Shown: positions 1 through 7,410 of the stretch, in pieces
How positions within the stretch are numbered: position 1 is the first letter of the stretch
How the letters are laid out: every line of letters begins with the position of its first letter
Source: CAMYMG01 sp038259455
GTDB taxonomy: Bacteria > Pseudomonadota > Alphaproteobacteria > Rhizobiales > Rhizobiaceae
Assembly: GCA_038259455.1 (NCBI GenBank)
Contig: JBBSOT010000081.1
Location: 1-15,268 of the forward strand
Length of the DNA: 15,268 nucleotides
Reading direction: 5' to 3'
Position numbers and translations under genes: made by a program
The notes under the pieces: generated by a model
The model's input: only the letters and a program-made list of their open reading frames with translations
Database searches by the model: none
Told to the model about the DNA's origin: nothing

Positions 1-491
1 ATCGCAAAGCCGGTACCGTCGGCGGTCCGCACGCTGACCCGGTCAGCTGCCAGATCGACTGCCCAGCTCCCGAGTCCGGGACGAGGCAGGGCAAGGGCAT
101 CGGGCACCAACGAGGCGTATTCGAGGCCGGTAGACTCCAGCCGGGTCACCCATTGCCGCATCAGATCGTGCCGGACGACTCCTGCAAGATATATGTTGGG
201 CGCGATTTCCTCACCCAGGGCGACATGGACTTGCTCAAGCGGTTCGGCGACCCGCTCCTCGATCGCGAATGGGAGCGCGGCGCGCCGCTTTGCAAGGCTG
301 GCGATCGGTGGCAGTTCCACCGCCAGGACCAACACATGCTCGCTATGGACCAGGACGACCGCGGGCCCCTCGTCGAAATCGACCACACTGGCCAGCCGGT
401 CTCCCTCGAGACTCCATATTCCGCTCGAATTACGGTCGATTTTCCAATGATCCTCGCCCGGAATTGTCATTTGTGATTGTGGGTTTTCCAT
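1..491 (-). CDS. gspL: GspL, T2SS inner-membrane platform protein, N-terminal part (runs off left edge)
   Basis: Reading leftward from an ATG at 491, the frame stays open for 163 codons to the window edge, so only the cytoplasmic part is visible. The stretch PFAIEERVAEPLEQVHVALG (about residues 75-94), followed by a VVRHDLM-type segment and a PDALALP motif about 40 residues further on, is typical of the actin-like cytoplasmic domain of GspL. In known T2SSs this domain binds the N-terminal domain of the ATPase GspE, while the missing transmembrane and periplasmic parts contact GspM and GspC. An in-frame ATG at 470 is an alternative start; neither has a strong ribosome binding site. The gene is divergent from gspG with only 23 bases between the chosen starts. 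The family call is firm; the start is less certain. Confidence 0.85.
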   Translation of the reverse strand, partial: MENPQSQMTIPGEDHWKIDRNSSGIWSLEGDRLASVVDFDEGPAVVLVHSEHVLVLAVELPPIASLAKRRAALPFAIEERVAEPLEQVHVALGEEIAPNIYLAGVVRHDLMRQWVTRLESTGLEYASLVPDALALPRPGLGSWAVDLAADRVSVRTADGTGFA

Positions 492-501
492 TTCTTGCCG
501 A

Positions 502-507
502 TATAGT
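502..507 (+). promoter_or_regulatory. Possible -10 element (TATAGT) for the gspG operon
   Basis: TATAGT lies in the 23-base gap between the divergent gspL and gspG starts. I see no good -35 at the usual spacing. If it is used, transcription would begin at about 514, essentially on the gspG ATG at 515. That would imply a leaderless message or a downstream start. Confidence 0.2.
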
Positions 508-514
508 AGGCATT

Positions 515-1027
515 ATGCATCCTACCCGAAAGCCATATTCGCACGCACCAGCGGAAAGTGCGGCCTCCGCCGCGCTCGTTCCCGTGCATCCCGTCTCGAT
601 GCGGCCGATTGCGATGCGAGAAGCCGGACTGACCCTGATCGAAATTCTGGTTGTCCTCGCGATCATTGCGGTGATGGCTTACCTGATCGTGCCCAATGTC
701 ATCGGTCGACCGGATCAGGCGCGCGTTACCGTGGCGCAAACCGATTTGCGGACGATCTCGGCGGCTCTCAAGATGTACCGGCTCGACAATGGCGACTATC
801 CGACGACCGGTCAGGGATTGGCGGCACTGGTCGAGCGTCCGGCCTCAGGCCCGACGCCCGTCAACTGGTCTCCGAGCGGCTATCTCGGTCAGCTCCCGAA
901 GGATCCTTGGGGAGCCGATTACGCTTATTCGTCTGAAGCGGGTCGGTTCGAATTGATGACTCTGGGCAAGGATGGCTCGGTAGGCGGTGAAGGAGTTGAT
1001 GCCGACATCTCCCTTGTCGGGCGATGA
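515..1027 (+). CDS. gspG: GspG, major pseudopilin of the T2SS
   Basis: This is the main subunit of the periplasmic pseudopilus that pushes substrates through the secretin. The prepilin cleavage site is visible (EAG, then LTLIEILVVL, with Glu at +5), followed by the hydrophobic helix. The middle carries PTTGQGL and LPKDPWG, both typical of GspG. The C-terminal LGKDGSVGGEGVDADI matches the calcium-binding loop of the family. With the ATG at 515 the protein is 170 aa with a leader of 38 residues, long for this family. ATGs at 599 and 614 would give leaders of 10 and 5 residues but have no ribosome binding site, whereas 515 has an AGG five bases upstream. The stop overlaps the gspH start as ATGA. 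The prepilin would be processed by a GspO peptidase such as the one at 10102-10884. Confidence 0.93.
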   Translation: MHPTRKPYSHAPAESAASAALVPVHPVSMRPIAMREAGLTLIEILVVLAIIAVMAYLIVPNVIGRPDQARVTVAQTDLRTISAALKMYRLDNGDYPTTGQGLAALVERPASGPTPVNWSPSGYLGQLPKDPWGADYAYSSEAGRFELMTLGKDGSVGGEGVDADISLVGR

Positions 1028-1593
1028 CCGGTCGCGCGACTGATATCGGCACCCCAATCTTGAATCTACCACGCATACTCGTGCCGGTACCGACACGCGA
1101 ACGCGGCATGACGCTGGTGGAGATTTTGGTAGTGCTCGCGATCATTGCAGTTACGGCCTCGGCTGCTGTGCTGGCACTGGGCGGCGAGAGCAATCTGCGT
1201 GGCATTACAGAAGCCAAACGGATCGAGGCGCGGCTCCAACTTGCCGCAGATCAGACGATGATCGAGAGCACGCCGCTCGCCATTTCGGTCACCCAAAGCG
1301 CATACAGTTTCCTCCAGTGGGACGCGAAAGAAGGGCAATGGGGTCCGATGATGGATAGCGTGTTAGAGGAAGAATTCGAATTGCCGAGCGACATGCAGCT
1401 GCGGACCGACAGCGCCGAAACCGTCTTTCCGCTGGGCGCAGACGGGGCAGGTCAGCCTTTCGTGCTCCATCTCGACTGGAAAGACTGGAGCTGGACCATC
1501 GCCTTCGATGGTATAACCGCTCGCATGGCACAATCGGTGCCCGGAGCCGAAGGGTACCCATCCGAAAATTCATTGCGTGTGCCGGCCACATGA
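1024..1593 (+). CDS. gspH: GspH, minor pseudopilin of the T2SS
   Basis: This is a 189 aa prepilin-type protein of the GspH/FimT kind, part of the pseudopilus tip complex in characterised systems. The cleavage site is RERG followed by MTLVEILVVLAIIAV (Gly 28 at -1, Glu at +5), then a hydrophobic segment to about residue 52. The rest is a variable globular domain, as expected for GspH. The start is fixed by the ATGA overlap with the end of gspG, so the 28-residue leader is real unless translation starts elsewhere. The 3' end overlaps gspI in the same way. The assignment to H rather than another minor pseudopilin rests on position between G and I and on size. Confidence 0.88.
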   Translation: MTGRATDIGTPILNLPRILVPVPTRERGMTLVEILVVLAIIAVTASAAVLALGGESNLRGITEAKRIEARLQLAADQTMIESTPLAISVTQSAYSFLQWDAKEGQWGPMMDSVLEEEFELPSDMQLRTDSAETVFPLGADGAGQPFVLHLDWKDWSWTIAFDGITARMAQSVPGAEGYPSENSLRVPAT

Positions 1594-1967
1594 ACAGGCG
1601 CACGAAAACGGCTGATGCGGGTTTCACGCTGATCGAATCGATGATCGCGCTGGTGATTCTGGGCGTAGCGGCGGTCGGCATCGTCCAGGCGGTCGAGGCG
1701 CACGTGGACCGCCTGCGCCAGCTCGACCAGCGCACCGCGGCGCTCTGGGTTGCCGAGAACGCCCTGGCCGAGGCGCGGCTGGGCGCCTCGCTTGTCGGCG
1801 TTGGCAACGTGCAGATGCTCCAGTATCGGTGGACCGTAACCACGCGCATGTCGGGTAGCGAAGATCCTGATCTAAACCTTGCGACCGTGGAGGTTGCTCC
1901 GCAAGGAACAGCCAGCCCGATGATTACGCTGCGCGGGTTCGTGGATAGCGGGAGAATTACGCCATGA
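1590..1967 (+). CDS. gspI: GspI, minor pseudopilin of the T2SS
   Basis: This is a 125 aa prepilin with a short basic leader of 11 residues ending DAG, then FTLIESMIALVILGV (Glu at +5). The segment LWVAENALAEARL near residue 50 matches the conserved WVAeN motif of GspI, and the C-terminal half fits the small alpha/beta domain of the family. In known systems GspI nucleates the tip complex with GspJ and GspK. Neither J nor K is encoded in this window, so they must lie elsewhere or be absent. The start overlaps the gspH stop (ATGA), and the stop overlaps the gspC start, which indicates translational coupling. Confidence 0.92.
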   Translation: MNRRTKTADAGFTLIESMIALVILGVAAVGIVQAVEAHVDRLRQLDQRTAALWVAENALAEARLGASLVGVGNVQMLQYRWTVTTRMSGSEDPDLNLATVEVAPQGTASPMITLRGFVDSGRITP

Positions 1968-2833
1968 CGCCCAGACACGCGCGGCTCGGGGTCGACGTCT
2001 TCACCGGACTCGTTGTCGCTTCGGTCGCGCTGGCGCTGGCCAGCCTGAGCTGGCGGCTGATGGGTTATGCGAGCGACGCACCGGTTGTCTCACCCTTGCC
2101 GCCGGGGTTATCCGGCGCCGGCAATATCGCTCCGCTCATCGCCCTGTCGCCATTCGGGACCGCCAGCGAAATGGCGGTCGAGGGGAGCGATAGCGCGTTG
2201 ACGCTACGGGCGATCTTCGCCGCAATTCCGGCCAGCGAATCAGTCGCCTTGATCGCCGGTCCGGACGGACAGGTGATCCCCGTCAGCATCGGCGATGCGA
2301 CTCCCGGGGGTATCGTGGAGGCTATCGAACCAGAGAAAGTGACCTTGCGCACCAGCACTGGGTTGCGCATTCTGGGCTTCGATCCCGCAGCGGGGGGCAG
2401 TGTCGCGAGCTCGGGCTTTGCGCCGGTCGTCCCGACCATGGATCCAGGAACGGGCAATGCCGCTGGCGCTAGCGCCACCCGACCAACACCACTGCGCGGA
2501 GTGGACGCGATCCGGTCGCTCATCCCGCAATCGGACGTTCCAACAGGCCAGGCAACGGCTGCGCCACCCCCTGCCCCACCCCCACCGGCGAGTGGCACGC
2601 CGCCACTTAGTACCGCGCCGGCAGCAGGATATCGGGTCGGTAGCCAGCTTCCGGAGCAGCTTCAGGCTGCGGGCATTCGGCCGGGCGATGTGATACGAGC
2701 GGTCAATGGTTCGCCGGTTAGCGGGAATGAAAGCCAGCAGGCACTGCTTGGCCGGGCGATGGTTGGAATTTCTGCACGGATTGAGTTGGTTCGCGACGGA
2801 AAGCGGGTTTCCCTCACTGTACCCATGCGCTAG
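1964..2833 (+). CDS. gspC: GspC, T2SS inner-membrane linker with PDZ domain
   Basis: GspC bridges the inner-membrane platform and the secretin GspD and takes part in substrate recruitment. The 289 aa protein has one membrane helix (about residues 13-33), a periplasmic homology region (about 60-140, beginning LSPFG), a proline-rich linker near 200-214, and a C-terminal PDZ domain (about 222-289, with GIRPGDVIRAVNG). The order is exactly that of classical GspC. Its place after gspI is unusual, since gspC normally leads the operon with gspD. The start overlaps the gspI stop (ATGA), and the last base of the stop is the first base of the GTG proposed for gspD. Confidence 0.93.
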   Translation: MTPRHARLGVDVFTGLVVASVALALASLSWRLMGYASDAPVVSPLPPGLSGAGNIAPLIALSPFGTASEMAVEGSDSALTLRAIFAAIPASESVALIAGPDGQVIPVSIGDATPGGIVEAIEPEKVTLRTSTGLRILGFDPAAGGSVASSGFAPVVPTMDPGTGNAAGASATRPTPLRGVDAIRSLIPQSDVPTGQATAAPPPAPPPPASGTPPLSTAPAAGYRVGSQLPEQLQAAGIRPGDVIRAVNGSPVSGNESQQALLGRAMVGISARIELVRDGKRVSLTVPMR

Positions 2834-4920
2834 TGCGCTTGTCTATGAACGTCCTATCGCGCTGGATACTGGCCATCGCCATGGCGGTAGCTCTGGCCCA
2901 ACCCCTTTCTGCGCAACAGGCTTCGAGTTCGCAAAGCGCGGATGTGGTGGTGAACATGCGCGACGTGGACATCGCGGATGTCGCGCAACAGATATCCCGT
3001 ATTACTGGCCGCACCATCATCCTTGATCCGGCGGTTCAGGGAACGATCAACGTCACGTCCGCCACACCGCTCAGCCCGTCCGGGGTATGGCAGTTATTCG
3101 TTACCGTGCTGCGGGGCCAGGGCTACGCCGTGGTGCGCAACGGGCGCGCATGGCGCGTCGTCCCGCAGGCAACCGCAGCGCGCGAACCGGCCAACGGTTC
3201 GGCAGAAGGACGCATCGTTACGCGCCTGATCCCGCTTCGCAGCCTTTCTCCTGAAGCCGCAGCGCGCATATTCAGACCGCTGGTGGCGACTTTCGGCAGC
3301 CTGGAACCGGTCACCAATCCCAACGCCATAGTGATCACGGATTATGCCGATAACGTCACCCGCATTGCCGAGCTTGCCAGAAGTCTTGACCGTGGCGGTG
3401 CAGCGACCGAAGTGGCAGGATTCGCATCGATTTCCCTTGGCGAGGGGGCGGCAGCCGATGTTGCCGCGGCGATCGAGGCAATCATGGGCGGCGAGGAGGG
3501 TGGGCCCCGAGCAGTCGCAGACGAACGGAGCAATATCGTGCTGGTACGCGGCACCAAGGCGGAAATCGCCGAGGCCCGACGCATTGCCCGCACGCTCGAC
3601 AAACCCAACGGGGAACCGACAGTCGTGCGCGTTATCCGCCTGCGCTACAATGATGCGGAAACGATCACGGATATCGTCGGTGGATTGATCGGCGGGGAAG
3701 CGCAGGCCAATAATCCCGTGGCCCGGACATTGGGCGGCGGCACCGGGGGCACCATCGGTGACAACCGCCTTGTGTCCGGGGCCAATCCGGTTCGGGAAAC
3801 GACCGCTGCTGCGGGGGGACTTCCAACCCTCGGAAACAGTGCCGCATTCGTCAATGACCTGCGCCGACAAGCCGGCAGGCAAGCGGGTTTCGCATCGGCG
3901 AACGAACAAGCCCCGGGGTACTCCAGCGAAACGATGTCGATCCAGGCTGCGCCGGAACTGAACGCGATCGTCATTCGCGGCACCAAGTCCGAGGTCGCAA
4001 CCATCGAAACGCTGATCAACGATCTCGACGTCCGCCGTCCGCAGGTCATGATAGAGGCAGCAATCGTCGAAATCACCGGCGACCAGTCGGAACAACTCGG
4101 GATCCAACTGGGACTTGGCGGCGCGGCAGATTTTCCGGTCAACGGCGGGGGCAGCTCGTTCAGCAATCTGGGAGTATCCCTACGCCAAGTGCTCGGCTTG
4201 ATCGGCGCACCGGCCGCTGCGATTGTGGGTGAAGGACTGAGCGGTACTGTCGGCAGCCGCGGCGATTTTGCCATCCTGATCCAGGCGCTAAGCCAATCGA
4301 CGGAGGCCAATCTTCTTTCCACCCCCAGCATCACGACGCTGGACAATCGCCCCGCAGAAATCGTGGTTGGCCAGAATGTCCCCTTTCGTACCGGTAGTTT
4401 CGTTTCGCAGGGTGTCACAACAACCCCTTTCACCACCATAGAACGGGCCGATGTGGGCATAACCCTGCGCGTGGTTCCCCGCATCCACGATGGCGATACG
4501 GTGCGGCTGGAAGTGAGCCAAGAGGTGTCTTCGCTGGTCGGAAGCGTGGCTGGTGCGGCCGATATCATTACCAATCGCCGGTCGATCCAGACCACGGTGC
4601 TCGCTGATGATGGGCAGACGATCGTATTGGGCGGATTGATCAGCGACGATCAAATCGAAACCCGCAGTCAGGTTCCCGTGCTGGGCGACATCCCGATCCT
4701 CGGCGAGCTGTTCAAAAGCCGCAGAAACACAAAAACCCGGCGGACACTGTTCGTGTTTCTACGGCCCACTATCCTGCGGGATCCCGCTGCGGTCGCCGAG
4801 GCTTCGGCGGAAAAATACGGCCGGGTGCGCGAAGCGGAAGGCATGCTGGTCATCGACCGCAGCCTGTTGCTGGAACCGCCTCAGGCACGCCTCCCGGCCG
4901 AGATCGATGGGATCTACTGA
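2833..4920 (+). CDS. gspD: GspD, T2SS outer-membrane secretin
   Basis: This 695 aa protein would form the outer-membrane channel of the T2SS. It has a signal peptide (about 1-27, cleavage after PLSA), no lipobox, and N0 (about 37-110), N1 (126-190), N2 (196-260) and N3 (263-400) domains. The secretin domain (about 402-650) contains the signature VPVLGDIPILGELF at 614-627. N3 is interrupted by a Gly/Ala/Asn-rich insertion at about 287-367. About 45 residues follow the barrel and could be a pilotin-binding tail, which is inference. The start is either GTG at 2833, overlapping the gspC stop, or ATG at 2845; both leave a workable signal peptide. It is the last gene of the G-H-I-C-D operon; no gspE follows. 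Confidence 0.96.
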   Translation: MRLSMNVLSRWILAIAMAVALAQPLSAQQASSSQSADVVVNMRDVDIADVAQQISRITGRTIILDPAVQGTINVTSATPLSPSGVWQLFVTVLRGQGYAVVRNGRAWRVVPQATAAREPANGSAEGRIVTRLIPLRSLSPEAAARIFRPLVATFGSLEPVTNPNAIVITDYADNVTRIAELARSLDRGGAATEVAGFASISLGEGAAADVAAAIEAIMGGEEGGPRAVADERSNIVLVRGTKAEIAEARRIARTLDKPNGEPTVVRVIRLRYNDAETITDIVGGLIGGEAQANNPVARTLGGGTGGTIGDNRLVSGANPVRETTAAAGGLPTLGNSAAFVNDLRRQAGRQAGFASANEQAPGYSSETMSIQAAPELNAIVIRGTKSEVATIETLINDLDVRRPQVMIEAAIVEITGDQSEQLGIQLGLGGAADFPVNGGGSSFSNLGVSLRQVLGLIGAPAAAIVGEGLSGTVGSRGDFAILIQALSQSTEANLLSTPSITTLDNRPAEIVVGQNVPFRTGSFVSQGVTTTPFTTIERADVGITLRVVPRIHDGDTVRLEVSQEVSSLVGSVAGAADIITNRRSIQTTVLADDGQTIVLGGLISDDQIETRSQVPVLGDIPILGELFKSRRNTKTRRTLFVFLRPTILRDPAAVAEASAEKYGRVREAEGMLVIDRSLLLEPPQARLPAEIDGIY

Positions 4921-4930
4921 CCGCAAGGCT

Positions 4931-4963
4931 GGGCATAGCCCGCGCCTCAAGCACGAGCCGTGC
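4931..4963. terminator. Weak hairpins between convergent gspD and the DUF4198 gene
   Basis: Two short dyads lie in the 50-base gap between the convergent genes: GGGC-ATA-GCCC at 4931-4941 and GCACG-AGC-CGTGC at 4951-4963. Neither is followed by a T run, so a terminator role is only plausible from position. Confidence 0.25.
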
Positions 4964-4970
4964 CTTCGGC

Positions 4971-5780
4971 CTAGTTGCTAGCGAAACTTAGGCTGGAAAA
5001 AGTGGTTCGATAATCCGCGAGGGGATTACCCCGCAATGGTTCGGCCCAGACCACATTCAACTGCCAATCGCCTGCGCGGGAGATCTTGAATGTCGTTTCC
5101 CCGCCCCGGCCAGTCCGCTGATTTGCCACCGGCTCGGCGTCATTGGCCAGATCGGTTAGCTTTACCAGTGCGCCGGCAAGCGGACGGCCGCGAAACAACA
5201 CCTTTACCGGCAAGGTCCGGCCGCTTCCCAGCGCCTGCGGATGGCGAGCCGGGACGATTTCCAGATGGAGATTTACCGGCCTGGTTACGCGTTCGATGGA
5301 TGCCGCGTCGATGGGGCCGACCTGGACGATGGCCTTGGCCCGGCGGCTGTAGGACTCCCGCCCCTCCGCGCGCTCCAGCCCGTTGCGCTTACGATATTCG
5401 GCGATCGGGGTAATTCCCTCGACAGCCACATAATCGTTGAACCGGACAGCGGGCAGGCTGCTTTGCGATGCTTTGGATTGCAAGCCGAACACATAGGCGC
5501 CCGGCTTTTCCAACGGGATCCGGGCATCAAATTCGGAGCTGTCGAGCTGCAAAAGTGGGCGTCTGTCGATCAAGCCATCAGGTCCGCGGGTCTTGAACAT
5601 CATGACGTAATCGGACGGCACGTTCCATCTGCTGCGGTCCTTGCCGTGCCCCACGAACAGCGAGATTGGCATAGTGCCAGGCTCCGCCATCACGAAGCGC
5701 GCCGGTTGGATCCAGAAGTCATGCGCGACGGCGGGGCCGGCCAGCAACGCCAATGCGAGTACGGCAATGGTTTTCCGCAT
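4971..5780 (-). CDS. DUF4198-family exported protein (NikM-like), probably metal related
   Basis: The 269 aa protein starts at an ATG at 5780 preceded by AAAGG, and begins with a clean signal peptide (about 1-19, cleavage after AVA) followed by HDFWIQPARF. A mature N-terminus of His-Asp-Phe-Trp is typical of DUF4198 proteins, which are periplasmic beta-sandwich proteins often encoded beside nickel or cobalt uptake genes. The central FVGHG motif and the C-terminal block with RGRPLAGALVKLTD fit the family. It is divergent from the HupE/UreJ permease at 5858-6457, with 77 bases between the two starts, which supports a joint role in metal handling. The biochemical function of DUF4198 is not established, and the metal is not readable from sequence. 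Confidence 0.82.
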   Translation of the reverse strand: MRKTIAVLALALLAGPAVAHDFWIQPARFVMAEPGTMPISLFVGHGKDRSRWNVPSDYVMMFKTRGPDGLIDRRPLLQLDSSEFDARIPLEKPGAYVFGLQSKASQSSLPAVRFNDYVAVEGITPIAEYRKRNGLERAEGRESYSRRAKAIVQVGPIDAASIERVTRPVNLHLEIVPARHPQALGSGRTLPVKVLFRGRPLAGALVKLTDLANDAEPVANQRTGRGGETTFKISRAGDWQLNVVWAEPLRGNPLADYRTTFSSLSFASN

Positions 5781-5857
5781 TTTGTCTTGCCTTTCTAAAG
5801 GGATCGTTGCACTGCCCATACGGGACACCATCGCCACAATACAAGGGCGAACGCTTG

Positions 5858-6457
5858 ATGAGCTTACCGAATTGCCGGCTAACGGTCGCGCTTGGAGCAG
5901 CGCTGCTGGCCTGGCACTCCCCCGCGATGGCCCATGAATCCGATTCTCTTATGCCTGGGTTTGTGGGCGGATTCCTGCATCCACTTGCCGGAGCCGATCA
6001 TCTTCTGGCGATGGTCGCCGTGGGGATATGGGGCGCTTTCTTGGGCAGGCCGTTGGTCTATCTGCTGCCAACGGCGTTCCCCGTGATGATGGCCCTTGGC
6101 GGCGTTGCGGCAATGGCCGGGCTTCCCTTGCCGCCGGTCGAAATCGGAATCGCGCTGTCGGTGCTCGTCCTTGGCGCGGCAATCCTGTTTGCCTATCGCG
6201 CACCGGTGTGGCTGGCGGTTATTATCGTGGCCATATTCGGCCTTTTCCACGGCTATGCTCATGGCCTCGAGCTCCCATCGATGGCCAATCCGATCAGTTT
6301 CAGCTTGGGCTTCGTGCTTTCCACCGGCTTGCTACACATTTGTGGCATCGCCCTGGGGTTGCTGCGCGGTAGCAGCGTCGGCAGTCGGCTACTCCGCGGG
6401 ACCGGCGGCTTGATAGCGCTGGCGGGTTTTTGGTTCTTTTATTGGGCCGTGCGTTAG
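5858..6457 (+). CDS. hupE: HupE/UreJ-family metal permease
   Basis: HupE/UreJ proteins are small integral membrane permeases, shown for some members to take up nickel (or cobalt) for hydrogenase and urease. The 199 aa product has a signal peptide (about 1-25, ending AMA, then HESDS) and the diagnostic HPLAGADHLLAM (41-52) and FHGYAHGLE (130-138) motifs, whose His and Asp residues are the presumed metal ligands. About six further hydrophobic segments follow. The ATG at 5858 has AAGGG about ten bases upstream. No hydrogenase or urease gene is in the window, so the user of the metal is unknown. It is divergent from the DUF4198 gene and followed after one base by another membrane protein gene. 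Confidence 0.9.
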   Translation: MSLPNCRLTVALGAALLAWHSPAMAHESDSLMPGFVGGFLHPLAGADHLLAMVAVGIWGAFLGRPLVYLLPTAFPVMMALGGVAAMAGLPLPPVEIGIALSVLVLGAAILFAYRAPVWLAVIIVAIFGLFHGYAHGLELPSMANPISFSLGFVLSTGLLHICGIALGLLRGSSVGSRLLRGTGGLIALAGFWFFYWAVR

Positions 6458-6458
6458 C

Positions 6459-6950
6459 TTGGCCGGGACTGACATTGCCGCCGGCTTGTTGCTGGCGGTG
6501 TTGGCCTGCGCGCTAGCCTTCCTGGGTCGGCGCGCCGCGTTTGCGGGCGCGGGAATTGCGGCCGCCGGCACTCTGACGGCAGCGCTGTTCATCGGGCCCG
6601 TCCCTGCGGATATTGCCTTGGCCGGGTGCTGGATCAGCGTGGCAATTGCCTCACTCGGCGTTTTTTGGCCACGATATCCGCAGCTTTTGGTGGCAGGATC
6701 GTTGCTGTTCAGCGCATTTGCGGGGCTATGCGCGGGCCTCGTTCTGGGGCAACCGGATGCTGGTAGCCATCCATTGACGGTCTTGGCGATACTTCCGCTG
6801 GTGCTCGCTCCGGCGATGCTGTGTATCGGGCGAGGATGGGACATCGCACCGCGCATTCTCACCAGTTGGCTGCTGTCGGTGGCCATGCTGGTGGGAGCGA
6901 TCCCCTATCTGGTCGACCATCCCGGCTACGTTCCCGATCACCGGATGTGA
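6459..6950 (+). CDS. Small integral membrane protein, co-transcribed with hupE
   Basis: This is an unrecognised 163 aa protein made almost entirely of hydrophobic segments; I count about six candidate membrane helices, with Gly/Ala-rich stretches. It begins at a TTG one base after the hupE stop, without an evident ribosome binding site, so it is probably translated by coupling with hupE. The C-terminus is polar with several His residues near its end (VDHPGYVPDHRM), which might bind metal. Its position suggests an accessory subunit of the metal permease. Its stop lies four bases from the stop of the convergent gene, so the two transcripts must overlap if each has an ordinary 3' end. Confidence 0.7.
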   Translation: MAGTDIAAGLLLAVLACALAFLGRRAAFAGAGIAAAGTLTAALFIGPVPADIALAGCWISVAIASLGVFWPRYPQLLVAGSLLFSAFAGLCAGLVLGQPDAGSHPLTVLAILPLVLAPAMLCIGRGWDIAPRILTSWLLSVAMLVGAIPYLVDHPGYVPDHRM

Positions 6951-6954
6951 CAGC

Positions 6955-7410
6955 CTAGGGCAGCGGTCCCAAGGTCAGTATGATCTGCCTGCCACCGGCC
7001 GAAAACACTGCCCGGTCGGCCTGCGCGGAATCCAGCCGCCATTCGCCTGCATTCTCGCCCAACCCAATCGTGCGGGTCTGGCCATCGGACATTCGCAGCA
7101 TCACTTCGACATCATCGGGTAGGCGACCCGCTATTCCAATGAGTTCGGGCTGGCTTTCGTCATACCCCGGCATTGTCCCGGGGATTTCTCGAGCGAAGAG
7201 CTCCGGCAATTCCTCTACGTCCACAGCACTCAACATTCCCGGGACCGTCCTTGTCGCCCTTCCTGGCATTGAACTCGTGGCCACTTCTGAAGCAATCTTT
7301 GGTTCCTCGGCAAATCCGAGAAGGGGCATTGGCGACAACATAAAAAAAGTTGCCGCCAAGATCGGGACGACGGCGAGCGATCGCGAGACAAGATGTCCTT
7401 GGCGGATCAC
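6955..7410 (-). CDS. Small anchored T2SS protein with GspC/PilP-like homology region
   Basis: The product is about 151 aa. The start is placed at a GTG at 7410 because GTGA overlaps the stop of the upstream gene. An ATG at 7482 in the same frame would intrude far into that gene. There is one membrane helix (about residues 11-31), a variable Pro/Ser-containing spacer, and a C-terminal domain of about 65 residues. That domain begins PELIGIAGRLPDDVEVMLRM and contains WRLDSAQADRAVF, the beta-strand pattern of the GspC homology region and of PilP. In those families the region contacts the secretin. A true GspC with PDZ domain is encoded at 1964-2833, so this would be a second, shorter one or a GspN-type replacement. 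The family call is by pattern only. Confidence 0.65.
   Translation of the reverse strand: MIRQGHLVSRSLAVVPILAATFFMLSPMPLLGFAEEPKIASEVATSSMPGRATRTVPGMLSAVDVEELPELFAREIPGTMPGYDESQPELIGIAGRLPDDVEVMLRMSDGQTRTIGLGENAGEWRLDSAQADRAVFSAGGRQIILTLGPLP

Noticed and set aside
153..476. 107-codon plus-strand frame
   Set aside because: It is the complement of gspL, whose minus-strand translation matches a known domain.
269..514. Upstream extension of the gspG frame to an ATG at 269
   Set aside because: It lies entirely over the gspL coding region on the other strand, its translation has no family features, and prepilin leaders are short. The start at 515 or later is far more likely.
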